A DNA stretch of 64,000 nucleotides from SKUL01 sp964487545 (GCA_964487545.1 CAZARI010000010.1:18022-82021), one strand, 5' to 3'. Counted from the stretch's first letter, positions 1 through 8,242 are shown. Numbers and translations: made by a program. Notes: generated by a model not told the origin, from the sequence alone.

Positions 1-947
1 AACAGCGTTTTATTGAGCAGGATCTCAACCGCATTTGGTCGCTTCAGAACATCAATCGCATTCAAAACGGCGGACCATTGCAATCTTCAGAAGAAAAGGA
101 AATGCTCAGTTTGACCGATTGCTTTCAGCAAATTCTCAATGAATCTGATGGGCCGTTTTATTTTGTCGATATTCATTCGACCAGTTCGCGGACGATTCCG
201 CACCTGATAATAAACGACCGACTTGAAAGTAGAAAGCTGTCGTTCAAATATCCGCTTCCGGTGATTTTGGGCATGGATTCTTTTGTGAGCGGTACCTTAC
301 TTTCGTTTATCAATGAAATGGGGCATTGCGCCATCGGTTTTGAAGGAGGTAGACACGGTCAACCCGGAACCGTTGGAAACATCCGTGCTTTTTTCTGGCT
401 CACGCTGGTCTTTACCGGAGTTGTAAAGAAAAGGCACGTTCCTAAATACGACGAAGTCATGAATCGATTGCTGGTTGCTTCTCAAAGACATCGTCAGGTT
501 TACGAAATTCACCAGCATTATCAGATCGATCAAGACGAAGATTTTGCCATGGTGCCTGGCTACACCAATTTTCAGCCGGTAATCAAGGGACAGTATCTGG
601 CCGACAGTGGCAGGAGCACTATTTTGTCGCCGACTCGTGGGTTTGTTTTTCTGCCACGATACGAAGATTCGGGAAGTACTGGCTATTTTCTGCTGAAGAA
701 ATTAACCAGTCGGTGGCTGAACTTATCGTTGTTTTTGAGATCCGTGGGTTTCGAAAAACTGTTGGCATCGTTACCGGGGATTCACAAAGAGTCGGGTGGA
801 GAAGAAGCCTATCGCGTAAATACCAAAGTAGCTCGTTTTTTTGCCGCTGAATTGTTTCGTTTGCTCGGCTATCGCCGTATTCTTCACCGCCAAGGACAAA
901 TATTACTGGCAAAAAGAATTGAAGATATTGAGCGGGTTGCGAAGTAG
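1..947 (+). CDS. Succinylglutamate desuccinylase/aspartoacylase family protein (3' part)
   Basis: The reading frame is open from the first bases of the window (first full codon at position 3), so the true start lies upstream; about 314 residues are visible. The start of the visible part reads RFIEQDLNRIW, which in this zinc-carboxypeptidase-like family follows the first metal site (not visible here). DIHSTSS carries the second zinc histidine, and GFEGGRHGQPGTVGNI carries the glutamate-glycine segment of the active site. The family hydrolyses N-acyl amino acids or related amides in the cytoplasm. The exact substrate cannot be read from sequence, so AstE or AspA naming would be over-precise. 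The gene ends 40 bp before an outer-membrane protein gene in the same direction. Confidence 0.8.
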   Translation, partial: QRFIEQDLNRIWSLQNINRIQNGGPLQSSEEKEMLSLTDCFQQILNESDGPFYFVDIHSTSSRTIPHLIINDRLESRKLSFKYPLPVILGMDSFVSGTLLSFINEMGHCAIGFEGGRHGQPGTVGNIRAFFWLTLVFTGVVKKRHVPKYDEVMNRLLVASQRHRQVYEIHQHYQIDQDEDFAMVPGYTNFQPVIKGQYLADSGRSTILSPTRGFVFLPRYEDSGSTGYFLLKKLTSRWLNLSLFLRSVGFEKLLASLPGIHKESGGEEAYRVNTKVARFFAAELFRLLGYRRILHRQGQILLAKRIEDIERVAK

Positions 948-987
948 AATAATTAAATTCACGGAAAACCCAATCAATAGATTTCTC

Positions 988-1605
988 ATGAATATTGCTC
1001 GAATCCTTTGGCTTAGCGCAGGATTTCTGTTTTATTTTCACTCACTTAGTGCCCAGCAAAAACCATCACCCGATTTTCTTAAAGCGTCTGCACCCATATA
1101 CCAACCGCTGCAGGTTAAGCTTGGTTTTAATCTCGGATGGACATTTCCCTACAGCGGCGGTGCAGAGTTCAGTTTGTTGTTCAAAGAACTGATTGATGTA
1201 AACGCAGGTGTCGGAATTGGAATGAGTGGGTTGAAATATGGAGCCGGAACGCGTATTTATCCGTTTCGCAGCAGCAAAATTTCACCGATGGTTGGGGTGT
1301 ATGTATATCGAGCAACGGGCACTAAATCGGTAAATATTTCGGTCAATATGAACCAAGCTGAGTATCGGATAACTCCCGACACGGCTATTTTGTTTAATGG
1401 TGGTATGCGCATGCGTTTTGGGCGGGGACATTACCTGACGGCTGCTGCGGGATATGTTTTTCCGTTTCACGGAGATCAGGCTGTTTATAAATCGGGGTCG
1501 AGGGATCCATCTCTGCAGAACTTTGCCAATACAATAGCTACAAGCGGATTGTCTATCAATTTTGGAATTCTGCTGAAGCTTTCGTCAGGAAACTATAAAA
1601 TGTAG
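988..1605 (+). CDS. Small outer-membrane beta-barrel-like protein
   Basis: A 205-residue protein starting at ATG 988; the frame is open further upstream, but only this start gives a clean signal peptide (MNIARILWLSAGFLFYF followed by HSLSAQQ). The mature part has alternating hydrophobic and polar residues with many Gly and aromatic residues, as in small OmpA/OmpW-like eight-strand barrels (for example GFNLGWTFPYSGGAEFSLLF and YLTAAAGYVFPFHG). No specific family motif is recognised. It is probably inserted in the outer membrane; function unknown. It follows the desuccinylase-like gene and converges on smpB, with 7 bp between the stops. Confidence 0.6.
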   Translation: MNIARILWLSAGFLFYFHSLSAQQKPSPDFLKASAPIYQPLQVKLGFNLGWTFPYSGGAEFSLLFKELIDVNAGVGIGMSGLKYGAGTRIYPFRSSKISPMVGVYVYRATGTKSVNISVNMNQAEYRITPDTAILFNGGMRMRFGRGHYLTAAAGYVFPFHGDQAVYKSGSRDPSLQNFANTIATSGLSINFGILLKLSSGNYKM

Positions 1606-1612
1606 TCGTTTT

Positions 1613-2059
1613 TTAATGCTTCATCGCACGGTCGATGGCGCGCTTTTGTTCTTTCTCTTTGATGGATTCGCGTTTGTCGTGTACTTTTTTACCCTGCGCA
1701 ATGGCAATATCCAATTTGGCATATCCCGACTCTGCAATAAAAAGCCGCAGCGGAATAATGGTCAACCCCTGGCTGACTATTTTTTTTGAAATTTTTTCCA
1801 GTTCACGTTTGGTCAGCAGTAGCTTGCGGTCGCGCGTTGGTTCGTGGTTATTGTAGCTGCCCGGATCGTAAACGTTAACGTGCATGCTGCGCACCCAAAG
1901 TTCATCATTAATAAACAGGCAATACGCTTCGGCTATGCTGGCTTTTCCCTCCCGGATCGATTTGATTTCCGTTCCTGAAAGCTGAATGCCTGCCGTGAAT
2001 TTATCGAGAAGACTGTATTCATAACTCGCGCGTTTATTCCGGATGTTGATCTGTTTCAT
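1613..2059 (-). CDS. smpB: SsrA-binding protein SmpB
   Basis: A 148-residue protein that binds tmRNA and delivers it to stalled ribosomes for trans-translation. Family features visible: NKRASYEYSLLDKFTAGIQL, the GTEIKSIREGKASIAEAYC block, the LLL(T)KREL segment, and a basic C-terminal tail (KKVHDKRESIKEKEQKRAID) that mimics the missing mRNA/tRNA part in the A site. The ATG at 2059 is chosen because it gives the usual MKQINIRNKRA N-terminus; an upstream in-frame extension has no homology character. It lies directly downstream of the ZIP transporter gene on the same strand (19 bp), so it may be the third gene of that transcript. Confidence 0.95.
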   Translation of the reverse strand: MKQINIRNKRASYEYSLLDKFTAGIQLSGTEIKSIREGKASIAEAYCLFINDELWVRSMHVNVYDPGSYNNHEPTRDRKLLLTKRELEKISKKIVSQGLTIIPLRLFIAESGYAKLDIAIAQGKKVHDKRESIKEKEQKRAIDRAMKH

Positions 2060-2078
2060 AACTGCAAAATTACCATTC

Positions 2079-2900
2079 TCAACCCAGTGCCACATCAAGA
2101 ATCATCATCACCACAAATCCGCCAATAAATCCGAGCGTGGCGTAATCCGTGTATTTATCCAACTGCGTTTCAGGAACCACTTCCTCAATCACCACATAGA
2201 TCATTGCTCCGGCCGCAAATGCCAATGCATAAGGCAATAGAGGCGTGAGATAAACCACGAGCAATGCGCCGGCAACTCCCGCCACAGGTTCCACAATTGC
2301 CGAAAGCTGTCCATACATAAAGCTCTTCGTTCTGCTTAACCCCAGCCGACGCAACGGCATGGCAACAGCCACTCCTTCTGGCAAATTTTGCAAACCGATT
2401 CCCATGGCCAGTGTAACAGCACCAGCAAGCGACGCACCCGGTAGATCGGCAGCCACGGCTCCGAAAAGAACACCTACGGCCAACCCTTCGGGAATGTTGT
2501 GCAAGGTGATGGCCAATACCAGCAAGGTACTTTTATGCCAGTCGGTTTTAATTCCTTCTTTTTCTCCTTCGGCAAAATTGATGTGCAGGTGGGGAAGGAG
2601 TTTGTCTAATACAAACAGAAACAGTGCGCCACAACTAAAACCGACTGCCGCAGGAAACCAATTGGGCACCGATAAGCCTTCGGACATTTCGATAGACGGA
2701 GCGAGTAACGACCAGAAACTGGCGGCAATCATAACTCCGCCGGTAAAGCCCAACATGGTGTCGAGCCATTTCCGTTCTGCTTTTTTGAAAATAAACACCG
2801 TTGCCGCCCCTAATGCAGTTAGCAGCCAAGTGCCTGTGGTGGCAATCAATGCGCCCCAGACCGGGCCAACACTTTCGAAGAAGTTCAACAATGCATTCAT
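2079..2900 (-). CDS. ZIP family metal (zinc/manganese/iron) transporter
   Basis: Inner-membrane ZIP transporter of 273 residues moving divalent metal into the cytoplasm. About eight hydrophobic segments are present, and the metal-site helices are clear: HNIPEGLAVGVLFGA in helix 4 and GLQNLPEGVAVAMPLRR in helix 5. It has the GufA/ZupT style with a short acidic loop. The ATG at 2900 forms a 4-base ATGA overlap with the stop of the upstream DtxR-type regulator; an ATG four codons earlier (2912) is also possible. The coupling to a metal-responsive repressor suggests that transport is controlled by the ion it carries. Whether Zn, Mn or Fe is the physiological substrate is not decided by the sequence. 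Confidence 0.9.
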   Translation of the reverse strand: MNALLNFFESVGPVWGALIATTGTWLLTALGAATVFIFKKAERKWLDTMLGFTGGVMIAASFWSLLAPSIEMSEGLSVPNWFPAAVGFSCGALFLFVLDKLLPHLHINFAEGEKEGIKTDWHKSTLLVLAITLHNIPEGLAVGVLFGAVAADLPGASLAGAVTLAMGIGLQNLPEGVAVAMPLRRLGLSRTKSFMYGQLSAIVEPVAGVAGALLVVYLTPLLPYALAFAAGAMIYVVIEEVVPETQLDKYTDYATLGFIGGFVVMMILDVALG

Positions 2901-3559
2901 GATTGCTGACATTGCACTTTAATGTTCTTACTCACTTCAGCAGAGATAATCAGCTCTTTTTCGTTGGCTTTTATTTTTACCGACTGATCATATTCAAAAA
3001 TTTCCTCCACCTGAATCACCGTGCCCAAAACGAGCTGTTGCTTGTCGAGGTATTGTAAAAAACTGGATGATGAATCGCGAACTCCGGTAATCGGGCCGCG
3101 ATCGCCCGGCTCAAGTTGATTAATCGGCTTACTGCTTCTTGATTGAATTTTTCCATCAGGGTCGGGGATGGGGTCTCCGTGCGGGTCGTATTTGGGATGT
3201 CCGAGAAACCGATCCAAACGCTCAATCAGCTCTTTGGACTTAATATGCTCAAGTTGCTCTGCTATTTCGTGCACTTCGTCCCAGCCAAACCCGAGCTTCT
3301 CTTTCAAAAACACTTCCCACAAACGATGCTTCCGCACTACCTGAACCGCAGCAGATTTCCCTGCTGGCGTTAGCTTAACTCCCTGATACTTTTTGTAATT
3401 CAGGTAATCTTTCTCGGCCAATTTCTGAACCATGTCTGTTACAGAACTCGCCTTGGTTCTCAACCTGGTAGCAATTTCACTGGTAGAAACAGACTGACCA
3501 TCTCTGGGAGCAAGTGCATAAACAGTTTTGAGATAATTTTCTTCGCTGTGGGTTAACAT
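2897..3559 (-). CDS. DtxR/MntR family metal-dependent transcriptional regulator
   Basis: A 220-residue repressor. Residues 1-65 form the winged helix (SEENYLKTVYAL, then TSEIATRLRTKASSVTDMVQKLAEK). A dimerisation/metal domain follows, with ligand-type residues in HRLWEVFL, DEVHEIAEQLEHI and LGHPKYDPHGDPIP. A C-terminal FeoA/SH3-like domain is present (from LEPGDRGPITGV, about residues 145-220). ATG 3559 is preferred over an upstream TTG because a promoter element sits just upstream. It overlaps the ZIP transporter gene by 4 bases. An inverted repeat resembling DtxR/MntR operators lies upstream (3611-3626), suggesting autoregulation of the regulator-transporter unit. The co-repressor is probably Mn or Fe; this is inference. 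Confidence 0.9.
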   Translation of the reverse strand: MLTHSEENYLKTVYALAPRDGQSVSTSEIATRLRTKASSVTDMVQKLAEKDYLNYKKYQGVKLTPAGKSAAVQVVRKHRLWEVFLKEKLGFGWDEVHEIAEQLEHIKSKELIERLDRFLGHPKYDPHGDPIPDPDGKIQSRSSKPINQLEPGDRGPITGVRDSSSSFLQYLDKQQLVLGTVIQVEEIFEYDQSVKIKANEKELIISAEVSKNIKVQCQQS

Positions 3560-3577
3560 GGCATGGGTTTCGAAAAA

Positions 3578-3585
3578 CAAAGATA
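3578..3585 (-). promoter_or_regulatory. Promoter -7 element for regulator/ZIP operon
   Basis: The minus strand reads TATCTTTG, matching the Bacteroidota -7 consensus TAnnTTTG. It lies 18 bases upstream of the regulator's ATG, so the leader would be only about 10-15 nt. No clear TTTG -33 element is seen. Confidence 0.5.
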
Positions 3586-3610
3586 AGAATTCGGTAGCTG
3601 AAAAAAATGG

Positions 3611-3626
3611 TTTAGATAAAGCTAAA
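3611..3626 (-). promoter_or_regulatory. Candidate DtxR/MntR-type operator
   Basis: TTTAGATAAAGCTAAA is an inverted repeat (TTTAG, 6-bp spacer, CTAAA) located 26 bp upstream of the -7 element of the DtxR-type regulator gene. It resembles known MntR/SirR-type boxes of the form TTTAGGTTAACCTAAA. The position next to the -33 region fits repression. Binding is inferred from pattern only. Confidence 0.45.
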
Positions 3627-3640
3627 TATATAGAATGTCA

Positions 3641-3669
3641 AAAAAAACACCCCGAAACTTTTCGGGGTG
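3641..3669 (-). terminator. Rho-independent terminator of sodA
   Basis: Nine-bp perfect stem (CACCCCGAA with TTCGGGGTG) around a 4-base loop. Read on the minus strand it is followed by a run of about seven T, 24 bp after the sodA stop. Confidence 0.85.
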
Positions 3670-3692
3670 CAATCAGAAATGAATCAGTTTGA

Positions 3693-4295
3693 TTATCCCT
3701 TGTAAAGTTCGTTCACTTTATCCCAATTCACCACTTGCCAGAAAGCTTCGATATACTCTGGACGGCGGTTTTGATAGTTCAGGTAATAGGCGTGCTCCCA
3801 TACATCAAGCCCTAGAATCGGCGTACCTTCGCAACCTGTGCCAGGCATAAGTGGGTTGTCCTGATTGGGGGTAGAACAAACCTGAAGTTTGCCATTGTCG
3901 TCTTTGCAAAGCCAAGCCCAGCCAGAACCAAAGCGGGTAGCCGCAGCATTAGAGAATTGGGTTTTAAATTCATTAAATGATCCAAAGTCACGGTTGATGG
4001 CTTCGGCCACATCACCGGTTGGATCGCCCCCTCCATTTGGTGACATCACTTCCCAAAAAAGATTGTGGTTGTAGTATCCACCGCCATTATTTCGAACAGC
4101 CGTGCTGTATTTATCAATATTTTTTAGGATGTCTTCAATAGATTTTTCTGCAGCATCAGTGCCTTGAATGGCGTTGTTCAGGTTGTTGGTATATCCCTGG
4201 TGGTGTTTGCTGTAGTGCACCTCCATAGTGCGGGCGTCAATATTCGGTTCCAGTGCGTCGTATGCATAGGGTAATTTTGGTAACTCAAAAGCCAT
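3693..4295 (-). CDS. sodA: Superoxide dismutase, Fe/Mn type
   Basis: A 200-residue Fe/Mn superoxide dismutase, the family's usual length, converting superoxide to peroxide and oxygen. The four metal ligands are visible: His27 (MEVHYSKHHQGY), His77 (GGYYNHNLFWEVM), Asp164 and His168 (LDVWEHAYYLNY). There is no signal peptide, so it is cytoplasmic. It is transcribed alone, from a near-consensus promoter at 4338-4369, and ends at a strong terminator. Metal preference (Mn, Fe or cambialistic) cannot be decided with certainty from these residues. The neighbouring metal regulator and transporter could supply the cofactor. Confidence 0.97.
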   Translation of the reverse strand: MAFELPKLPYAYDALEPNIDARTMEVHYSKHHQGYTNNLNNAIQGTDAAEKSIEDILKNIDKYSTAVRNNGGGYYNHNLFWEVMSPNGGGDPTGDVAEAINRDFGSFNEFKTQFSNAAATRFGSGWAWLCKDDNGKLQVCSTPNQDNPLMPGTGCEGTPILGLDVWEHAYYLNYQNRRPEYIEAFWQVVNWDKVNELYKG

Positions 4296-4337
4296 GGTTT
4301 TAATTTTTTATATGGTTTGTATTTTATTTTTGCATTT

Positions 4338-4369
4338 CAAAGTTAACACCTTTCGACGGCCTGCACAAA
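4338..4369 (-). promoter_or_regulatory. sodA promoter (Bacteroidota type)
   Basis: On the minus strand TTTG is followed after 20 nt by TAACTTTG, close to the consensus TTTG-N19-TAnnTTTG. The predicted transcript start is about 35 nt upstream of the sodA ATG. Confidence 0.75.
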
Positions 4370-4461
4370 GATTACTGATTACTTCTTTTTATCAGCTCAT
4401 ACCAGCCATCAATTCAAAAAACAGCAAATACCAAACGAATGTTCAACTGTTTGAATAAAGT

Positions 4462-4469
4462 TATTTTTG
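4462..4469 (+). promoter_or_regulatory. Promoter -7 element for pyrD
   Basis: TATTTTTG matches TAnnTTTG 17 bases upstream of the pyrD ATG, implying a very short leader. No convincing -33 box. Confidence 0.4.
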
Positions 4470-4486
4470 CAACAATTATTGAATGA

Positions 4487-5524
4487 ATGTACCGAAGCAT
4501 TTTAAAACCCATTTTATTTAAACAGGATGCTGAAAAAGCGCATCAATTGGTTTTTAGCCTGACCAAATTTTTGTTTCGAATTCCAGGAATTCGAGCAATA
4601 TGGTATTTAAAAAGTACACGCAACCAAAAGTTAGAACGATCGCTTTTGGGTTTGCACTTTCAAAATCCAGTTGGGTTGGCTGCAGGAATGGACAAAAATG
4701 CAGTGTTAATTAACGAATGGTTTTACATGGGATTTGGCTTTGTGGAGATAGGCACGGTGACACCAAAACCTCAGCAGGGCAATCCCAAACCGCGTTTGTT
4801 TCGTTTGCCAGCAGATGAGGGGTTGGTCAATCGGATGGGTTTTAACAACGATGGAGCAGATGTCATTGCCAAACGTTTGCGCCGACGCTACACCAACCTG
4901 ATCGTAGGCGGAAATATCGGCAAGAACAAAAACACCCCAAACGAACAAGCCGTCGATGACTACCGGACGTGTTTTGAGGCACTTTACGCATACGTTGATT
5001 ACTTTGTGGTGAATGTCAGTTCTCCAAATACACCCGGTCTGCGTGAATTGCAGGAGCGCGAACCACTAACCCATTTGCTTCGGAACCTTGTTGAACTCAA
5101 TCAAAGCAAACCTGAGCGTAGGCCGATTTTATTAAAAATTGCCCCCGATCTTACCGACCAACAGCTTGATGATATTGTAGAAATTGTAAAGGAAACCGAA
5201 ATTGATGGTATTATTGCCACCAACACCACCGTTTCGCGCCAAGGATTATCGACCAATCAACAATTGTTGGACGATATTGGAGCCGGCGGACTGAGTGGAA
5301 AACCGCTCGCCGAAAGGTCAACAGAAGTGATTCGTTATTTGCGGAAAAAAGCCGGTCCGGATTTGCCCATTATCGGTGTCGGAGGAATTCACACCGCCGA
5401 CGATGCCATTGCTAAATTAAAAGCCGGAGCCAACCTGATTCAGGTTTTTTCGGGATTTGTATATGAAGGACCAGCACTTATTCAAGAAATCAACAAGCGC
5501 ATTCTTAAAGATGGGGTGCAGTAG
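4487..5524 (+). CDS. pyrD: Dihydroorotate dehydrogenase (quinone), class 2
   Basis: A 345-residue FMN enzyme oxidising dihydroorotate to orotate in pyrimidine synthesis, with electrons passed to the quinone pool. The N-terminal extension with MYRSILKPILFKQDAEKAHQ marks the membrane-associated class 2 enzyme. Other signatures are GLAAGMDKNA, FVEIGTVTPKPQQGNPKPRL, NRMGFNN, the serine-type catalytic motif in NVSSPNTPGLRELQ, KIAPDL, ATNTT, and the FMN phosphate loop (GVGGIHTADDA ... GANLIQVFSGFVYEGP). It starts at ATG 4487, is transcribed alone or with the HMG-CoA lyase gene 115 bp downstream, and diverges from sodA. Confidence 0.97.
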   Translation: MYRSILKPILFKQDAEKAHQLVFSLTKFLFRIPGIRAIWYLKSTRNQKLERSLLGLHFQNPVGLAAGMDKNAVLINEWFYMGFGFVEIGTVTPKPQQGNPKPRLFRLPADEGLVNRMGFNNDGADVIAKRLRRRYTNLIVGGNIGKNKNTPNEQAVDDYRTCFEALYAYVDYFVVNVSSPNTPGLRELQEREPLTHLLRNLVELNQSKPERRPILLKIAPDLTDQQLDDIVEIVKETEIDGIIATNTTVSRQGLSTNQQLLDDIGAGGLSGKPLAERSTEVIRYLRKKAGPDLPIIGVGGIHTADDAIAKLKAGANLIQVFSGFVYEGPALIQEINKRILKDGVQ

Positions 5525-5611
5525 CATTACCTTGTTTTTCTGGCTTTCATATTCCTTGGCAATGGGCGGTTGACTTTGGTTTAACGGATTTACGATAGCA
5601 AGTCGTTTGTC

Positions 5612-5619
5612 TATCTTTG
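5612..5619 (+). promoter_or_regulatory. Promoter -7 element for HMG-CoA lyase gene
   Basis: TATCTTTG matches TAnnTTTG 20 bases before the ATG at 5640. It lies inside the upstream in-frame extension, which supports 5640 as the true start. Confidence 0.6.
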
Positions 5620-5639
5620 CGAACGAAAACCGAGAATAC

Positions 5640-6518
5640 ATGTCAGACCAGAACGCTACCCAACCCATTAAGCTCATTGAATGTCCGCGCGATGCGATGC
5701 AGGGGATTTCCCATTATATTCCTACAGATACCAAAGCGAAATACATCAACACTTTGCTTCAGGTTGGATTCGATACCATCGACTTCGGTAGTTTTGTATC
5801 GCCCAAAGCCATTCCGCAAATGCGTGACACCGCCGAGGTGTTGAAAAGGCTAAACCTCGAATCCGGTCAATCAAAATTACTGGCCATCGTTGCCAATTTA
5901 CGCGGTGCAACCGATGCGGTGCAGTTCGATGAAATTTCCTACCTCGGATTTCCATTTTCAGTTTCCGAAACCTTTCAACAGCGCAACACCAACTCCGGAA
6001 TAGAGGAGTCGCTGAGTCGGGTAGAGGTGATTCAGAAACGCTGCCAGAAACACAACAAAACGCTGGTGGTGTACTTATCGATGGCTTTTGGAAATCCATA
6101 CGGCGATGAATGGAATAGCGACATTGTTAGTCACTGGGGATCAAGACTTGCAAATGAATTGGAAGTTAAGATTTTGGCGCCTTCTGACACCATCGGAACA
6201 TCAAACCCAGAGAATATATCCGACGTTTTCACTACGATTATCAGCGAATTGCCCGAGGTGGAAATCGGTGCGCACCTGCACACCACACCAGATAGTTGGC
6301 GCGAAAAAATCGATGCCGTGCTTGAAAGTGGATGTCGCAGAATCGACGGGGCACTGAAGGGTTACGGTGGATGTCCTATGGCCAAGGATGAACTCACCGG
6401 AAATATGCCGACCGAAAACGTGGTGGCTTTGCTAGCAGAAAAAGGCATCAACACCAAATTAAACGCTACCGTTCTGCAGCAGGCATTGCAAATGTCAGTT
6501 CAGGTAATGGAAAGCTAA
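5640..6518 (+). CDS. Hydroxymethylglutaryl-CoA lyase
   Basis: A 292-residue TIM-barrel lyase splitting HMG-CoA to acetyl-CoA and acetoacetate, the last step of leucine breakdown. Recognisable motifs are LIECPRDAMQG (metal Asp and active-site Arg), DFGSFVSPKAIPQM, GAHLHTTPD (two metal histidines), and YGGCPMAKDELTGN, the HMG-CoA lyase signature with the active-site cysteine. The start is set at ATG 5640 because the -7 element lies at 5612-5619. The acyl-CoA dehydrogenase gene at 47 kb could belong to related catabolism but is not linked. It converges with the metallophosphatase gene, 6 bp between stops. Confidence 0.93.
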   Translation: MSDQNATQPIKLIECPRDAMQGISHYIPTDTKAKYINTLLQVGFDTIDFGSFVSPKAIPQMRDTAEVLKRLNLESGQSKLLAIVANLRGATDAVQFDEISYLGFPFSVSETFQQRNTNSGIEESLSRVEVIQKRCQKHNKTLVVYLSMAFGNPYGDEWNSDIVSHWGSRLANELEVKILAPSDTIGTSNPENISDVFTTIISELPEVEIGAHLHTTPDSWREKIDAVLESGCRRIDGALKGYGGCPMAKDELTGNMPTENVVALLAEKGINTKLNATVLQQALQMSVQVMES

Positions 6519-6524
6519 TCGGCA

Positions 6525-7778
6525 CTAGGCGCGAAAAAGTTCAAGCAGTGTGATTTCGGGAGATATGCCAACGCGTCCCGGAAAACCGATATATCCCAGT
6601 CCGCGGTTGACGTACAAATATTGTTTCTCCTCCTTATACAATCCACCCCAACGCGGATAGCGGTATTGTGCAGGACTCCATTTTATCCCTGGAACTTCAA
6701 TTCCAAACTGCATACCGTGCGTGTGACCGCTAAAGGTAAGGTCGATGTTAGTGAGTTTCCGAACCTGTGCATCCCAGTGGCTCGGATCGTGCGACATCAA
6801 CATTTTAAAGGGTGCAGTAGATCCGTTCATGGCTTTTTCGAGATCGCCGTATTTTGAAAACTCTCCTTTGCCCCAGTTTTCGACACCAATCAAATCGATG
6901 AACTCATTGTCGATACTGATTTTCTTGTGCTGGTTAAGCAACACATTAAAACCGCATTTCTCCAGTGTATTGATGAGTTGCTGGAGATTGGTTTTTTTGG
7001 CGCTATCACTCGTCCATGGGATATAATCGCCGTAATCGTGATTTCCCAATACCACGTATTTTCCGTGACGCGCTTTGAGTCCTGTGAAATACGGTTCCCA
7101 GCCGTCAAACTCATCAGCGTAATTATTAACGCAATCTCCGGTGAGCAGTATTAAATCGGGTTCGAGTCTGTTGATCATTTCAAAAGCCTCTTTCACCCTT
7201 TCATGGTTTCCGTAAAAGCTACCGAGGTGCGTGTCAGAAATCTGCACGATTTTCAAGCCCGAAAAAGCAGCAGGTAAATTGGGGAAATTGAGTTTTTTAC
7301 TCACCACGCGAAAGTCGAAACGACCTTGAATCATGCCATATATCATTCCCAAAAAAGGAATGGCAGCTACCCCCAGTCCGAGTTGGGTCAGAAATCTGGA
7401 CCGGCTTATTTTTCTTCCAGAGGTGGGTTCAAAAGAAGAATTAGGGCTACCAAACAAGACGGTCAGTCCCGAAATGAGGTCCTCCACAAAATGAAAAACG
7501 ATGAAAACGAGTTTCGGTACCAGCATCAATAAAACCAATCCTGCAATCGTGAAAAAGGTCTGGTAATCCCGGCTTTCGTGAATACTCAGAATATGCCGTG
7601 TCAACCACATTACTGCTGCAATGGTAGCTGCTGAACTCAGCCAATAGAAAACATGAATGCTTTTTCGCAGCAGATCATTGCCCATGCCACGGGTAATCAG
7701 CAAAAGACCTTTAAAAGTGTACAGATCAACTGCAAGGATAAATAAAATGATGATTAACCCAGGGGCGACACTTTTCAT
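6525..7778 (-). CDS. Membrane-anchored calcineurin-like metallophosphatase
   Basis: A 417-residue protein of the YkuE/YaeI-like group. The N-terminal 110 residues hold about three membrane segments, a further hydrophobic stretch follows near residue 135, and the phosphoesterase domain begins around residue 170. All metal motifs are present in order: SDTHLGSFYG, TGDCVNN, LGNHDYGDY, MSHDP and SGHTHGMQFG. The catalytic domain probably faces the periplasm. Relatives act on phospholipid intermediates such as UDP-diacylglucosamine, but the substrate here is unknown. A minus-strand -7 element (TAATTTTG, 7805-7812) sits 26 bases upstream of the ATG at 7778. Confidence 0.88.
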   Translation of the reverse strand: MKSVAPGLIIILFILAVDLYTFKGLLLITRGMGNDLLRKSIHVFYWLSSAATIAAVMWLTRHILSIHESRDYQTFFTIAGLVLLMLVPKLVFIVFHFVEDLISGLTVLFGSPNSSFEPTSGRKISRSRFLTQLGLGVAAIPFLGMIYGMIQGRFDFRVVSKKLNFPNLPAAFSGLKIVQISDTHLGSFYGNHERVKEAFEMINRLEPDLILLTGDCVNNYADEFDGWEPYFTGLKARHGKYVVLGNHDYGDYIPWTSDSAKKTNLQQLINTLEKCGFNVLLNQHKKISIDNEFIDLIGVENWGKGEFSKYGDLEKAMNGSTAPFKMLMSHDPSHWDAQVRKLTNIDLTFSGHTHGMQFGIEVPGIKWSPAQYRYPRWGGLYKEEKQYLYVNRGLGYIGFPGRVGISPEITLLELFRA

Positions 7779-7804
7779 GATATGAAGTCAGGATCATTAA
7801 ACCG

Positions 7805-7812
7805 CAAAATTA
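7805..7812 (-). promoter_or_regulatory. Promoter -7 element for metallophosphatase gene
   Basis: The minus strand reads TAATTTTG (TAnnTTTG), 26 bases upstream of the ATG. No clear -33 box. Confidence 0.45.
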
Positions 7813-7957
7813 GGGTTTATCCGTATCATACCTTGTCATCCTACTTCCGTAGATAGGGCATTTTGCAATAATTATGAAACAAAGCAGAATTTTATCAAAC
7901 CGAGAAATTCATGATGTATCGAACCCTACTTTTGTGTTGTGTGCAAAAGTGAATGAC

Positions 7958-7965
7958 TACCTTTG
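7958..7965 (+). promoter_or_regulatory. Promoter -7 element immediately before the DUF493 start
   Basis: TACCTTTG matches TAnnTTTG and ends only 4 bases before ATG 7970, so transcription would begin at or within the start codon. A possible TTTG -33 box is at 7931-7934 (23-nt spacing, longer than usual). Confidence 0.45.
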
Positions 7966-7969
7966 CAAA

Positions 7970-8242
7970 ATGGCTGAGGACATTACAAGAATTAAGCGTT
8001 TATTGGACGATCAGCATGACTGGCCAGCGGTTTTCATGTTTAAGTTCGTTGTTCCCAGCGACAACCAGCGAATTGCTCAGGTTGAGGGATTGTTTAACAC
8101 CAAAACAGCCGAAGTCAGACGCAAACCATCATCTAAAGGAAATTACACGGCTTTAACGATTAAAGAAGTAATGGTATCGGCCGATGCGGTTTTGTCTATT
8201 TATAAGGAAGCGGCGAAAATTGAGGGCTTAATAGCATTGTAA
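7970..8242 (+). CDS. DUF493 (YbeD-like) family protein
   Basis: A 90-residue small cytoplasmic protein with the YbeD/DUF493 ferredoxin-like fold pattern: a lysine-rich N-terminus, then WPAVFMFKFVVPSDNQRIAQ, then a two-strand and helix segment with TALTIKEVMVSADAVLSIY. E. coli YbeD lies next to lipoyl-transfer genes, but its function is not established. ATG 7970 is preferred because residues before it lack family character and the promoter element overlaps that stretch. The stop is immediately followed by the ATG of the next gene, so the two are translationally coupled. Confidence 0.8.
   Translation: MAEDITRIKRLLDDQHDWPAVFMFKFVVPSDNQRIAQVEGLFNTKTAEVRRKPSSKGNYTALTIKEVMVSADAVLSIYKEAAKIEGLIAL

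Noticed and set aside
2359..2922. Long plus-strand open frame (187 codons) opposite the ZIP transporter gene
   Set aside because: It is antisense to a clear, conserved gene, and its translation (Pro/Ala/Thr-rich) has no family character; it arises from codon usage of the real gene.
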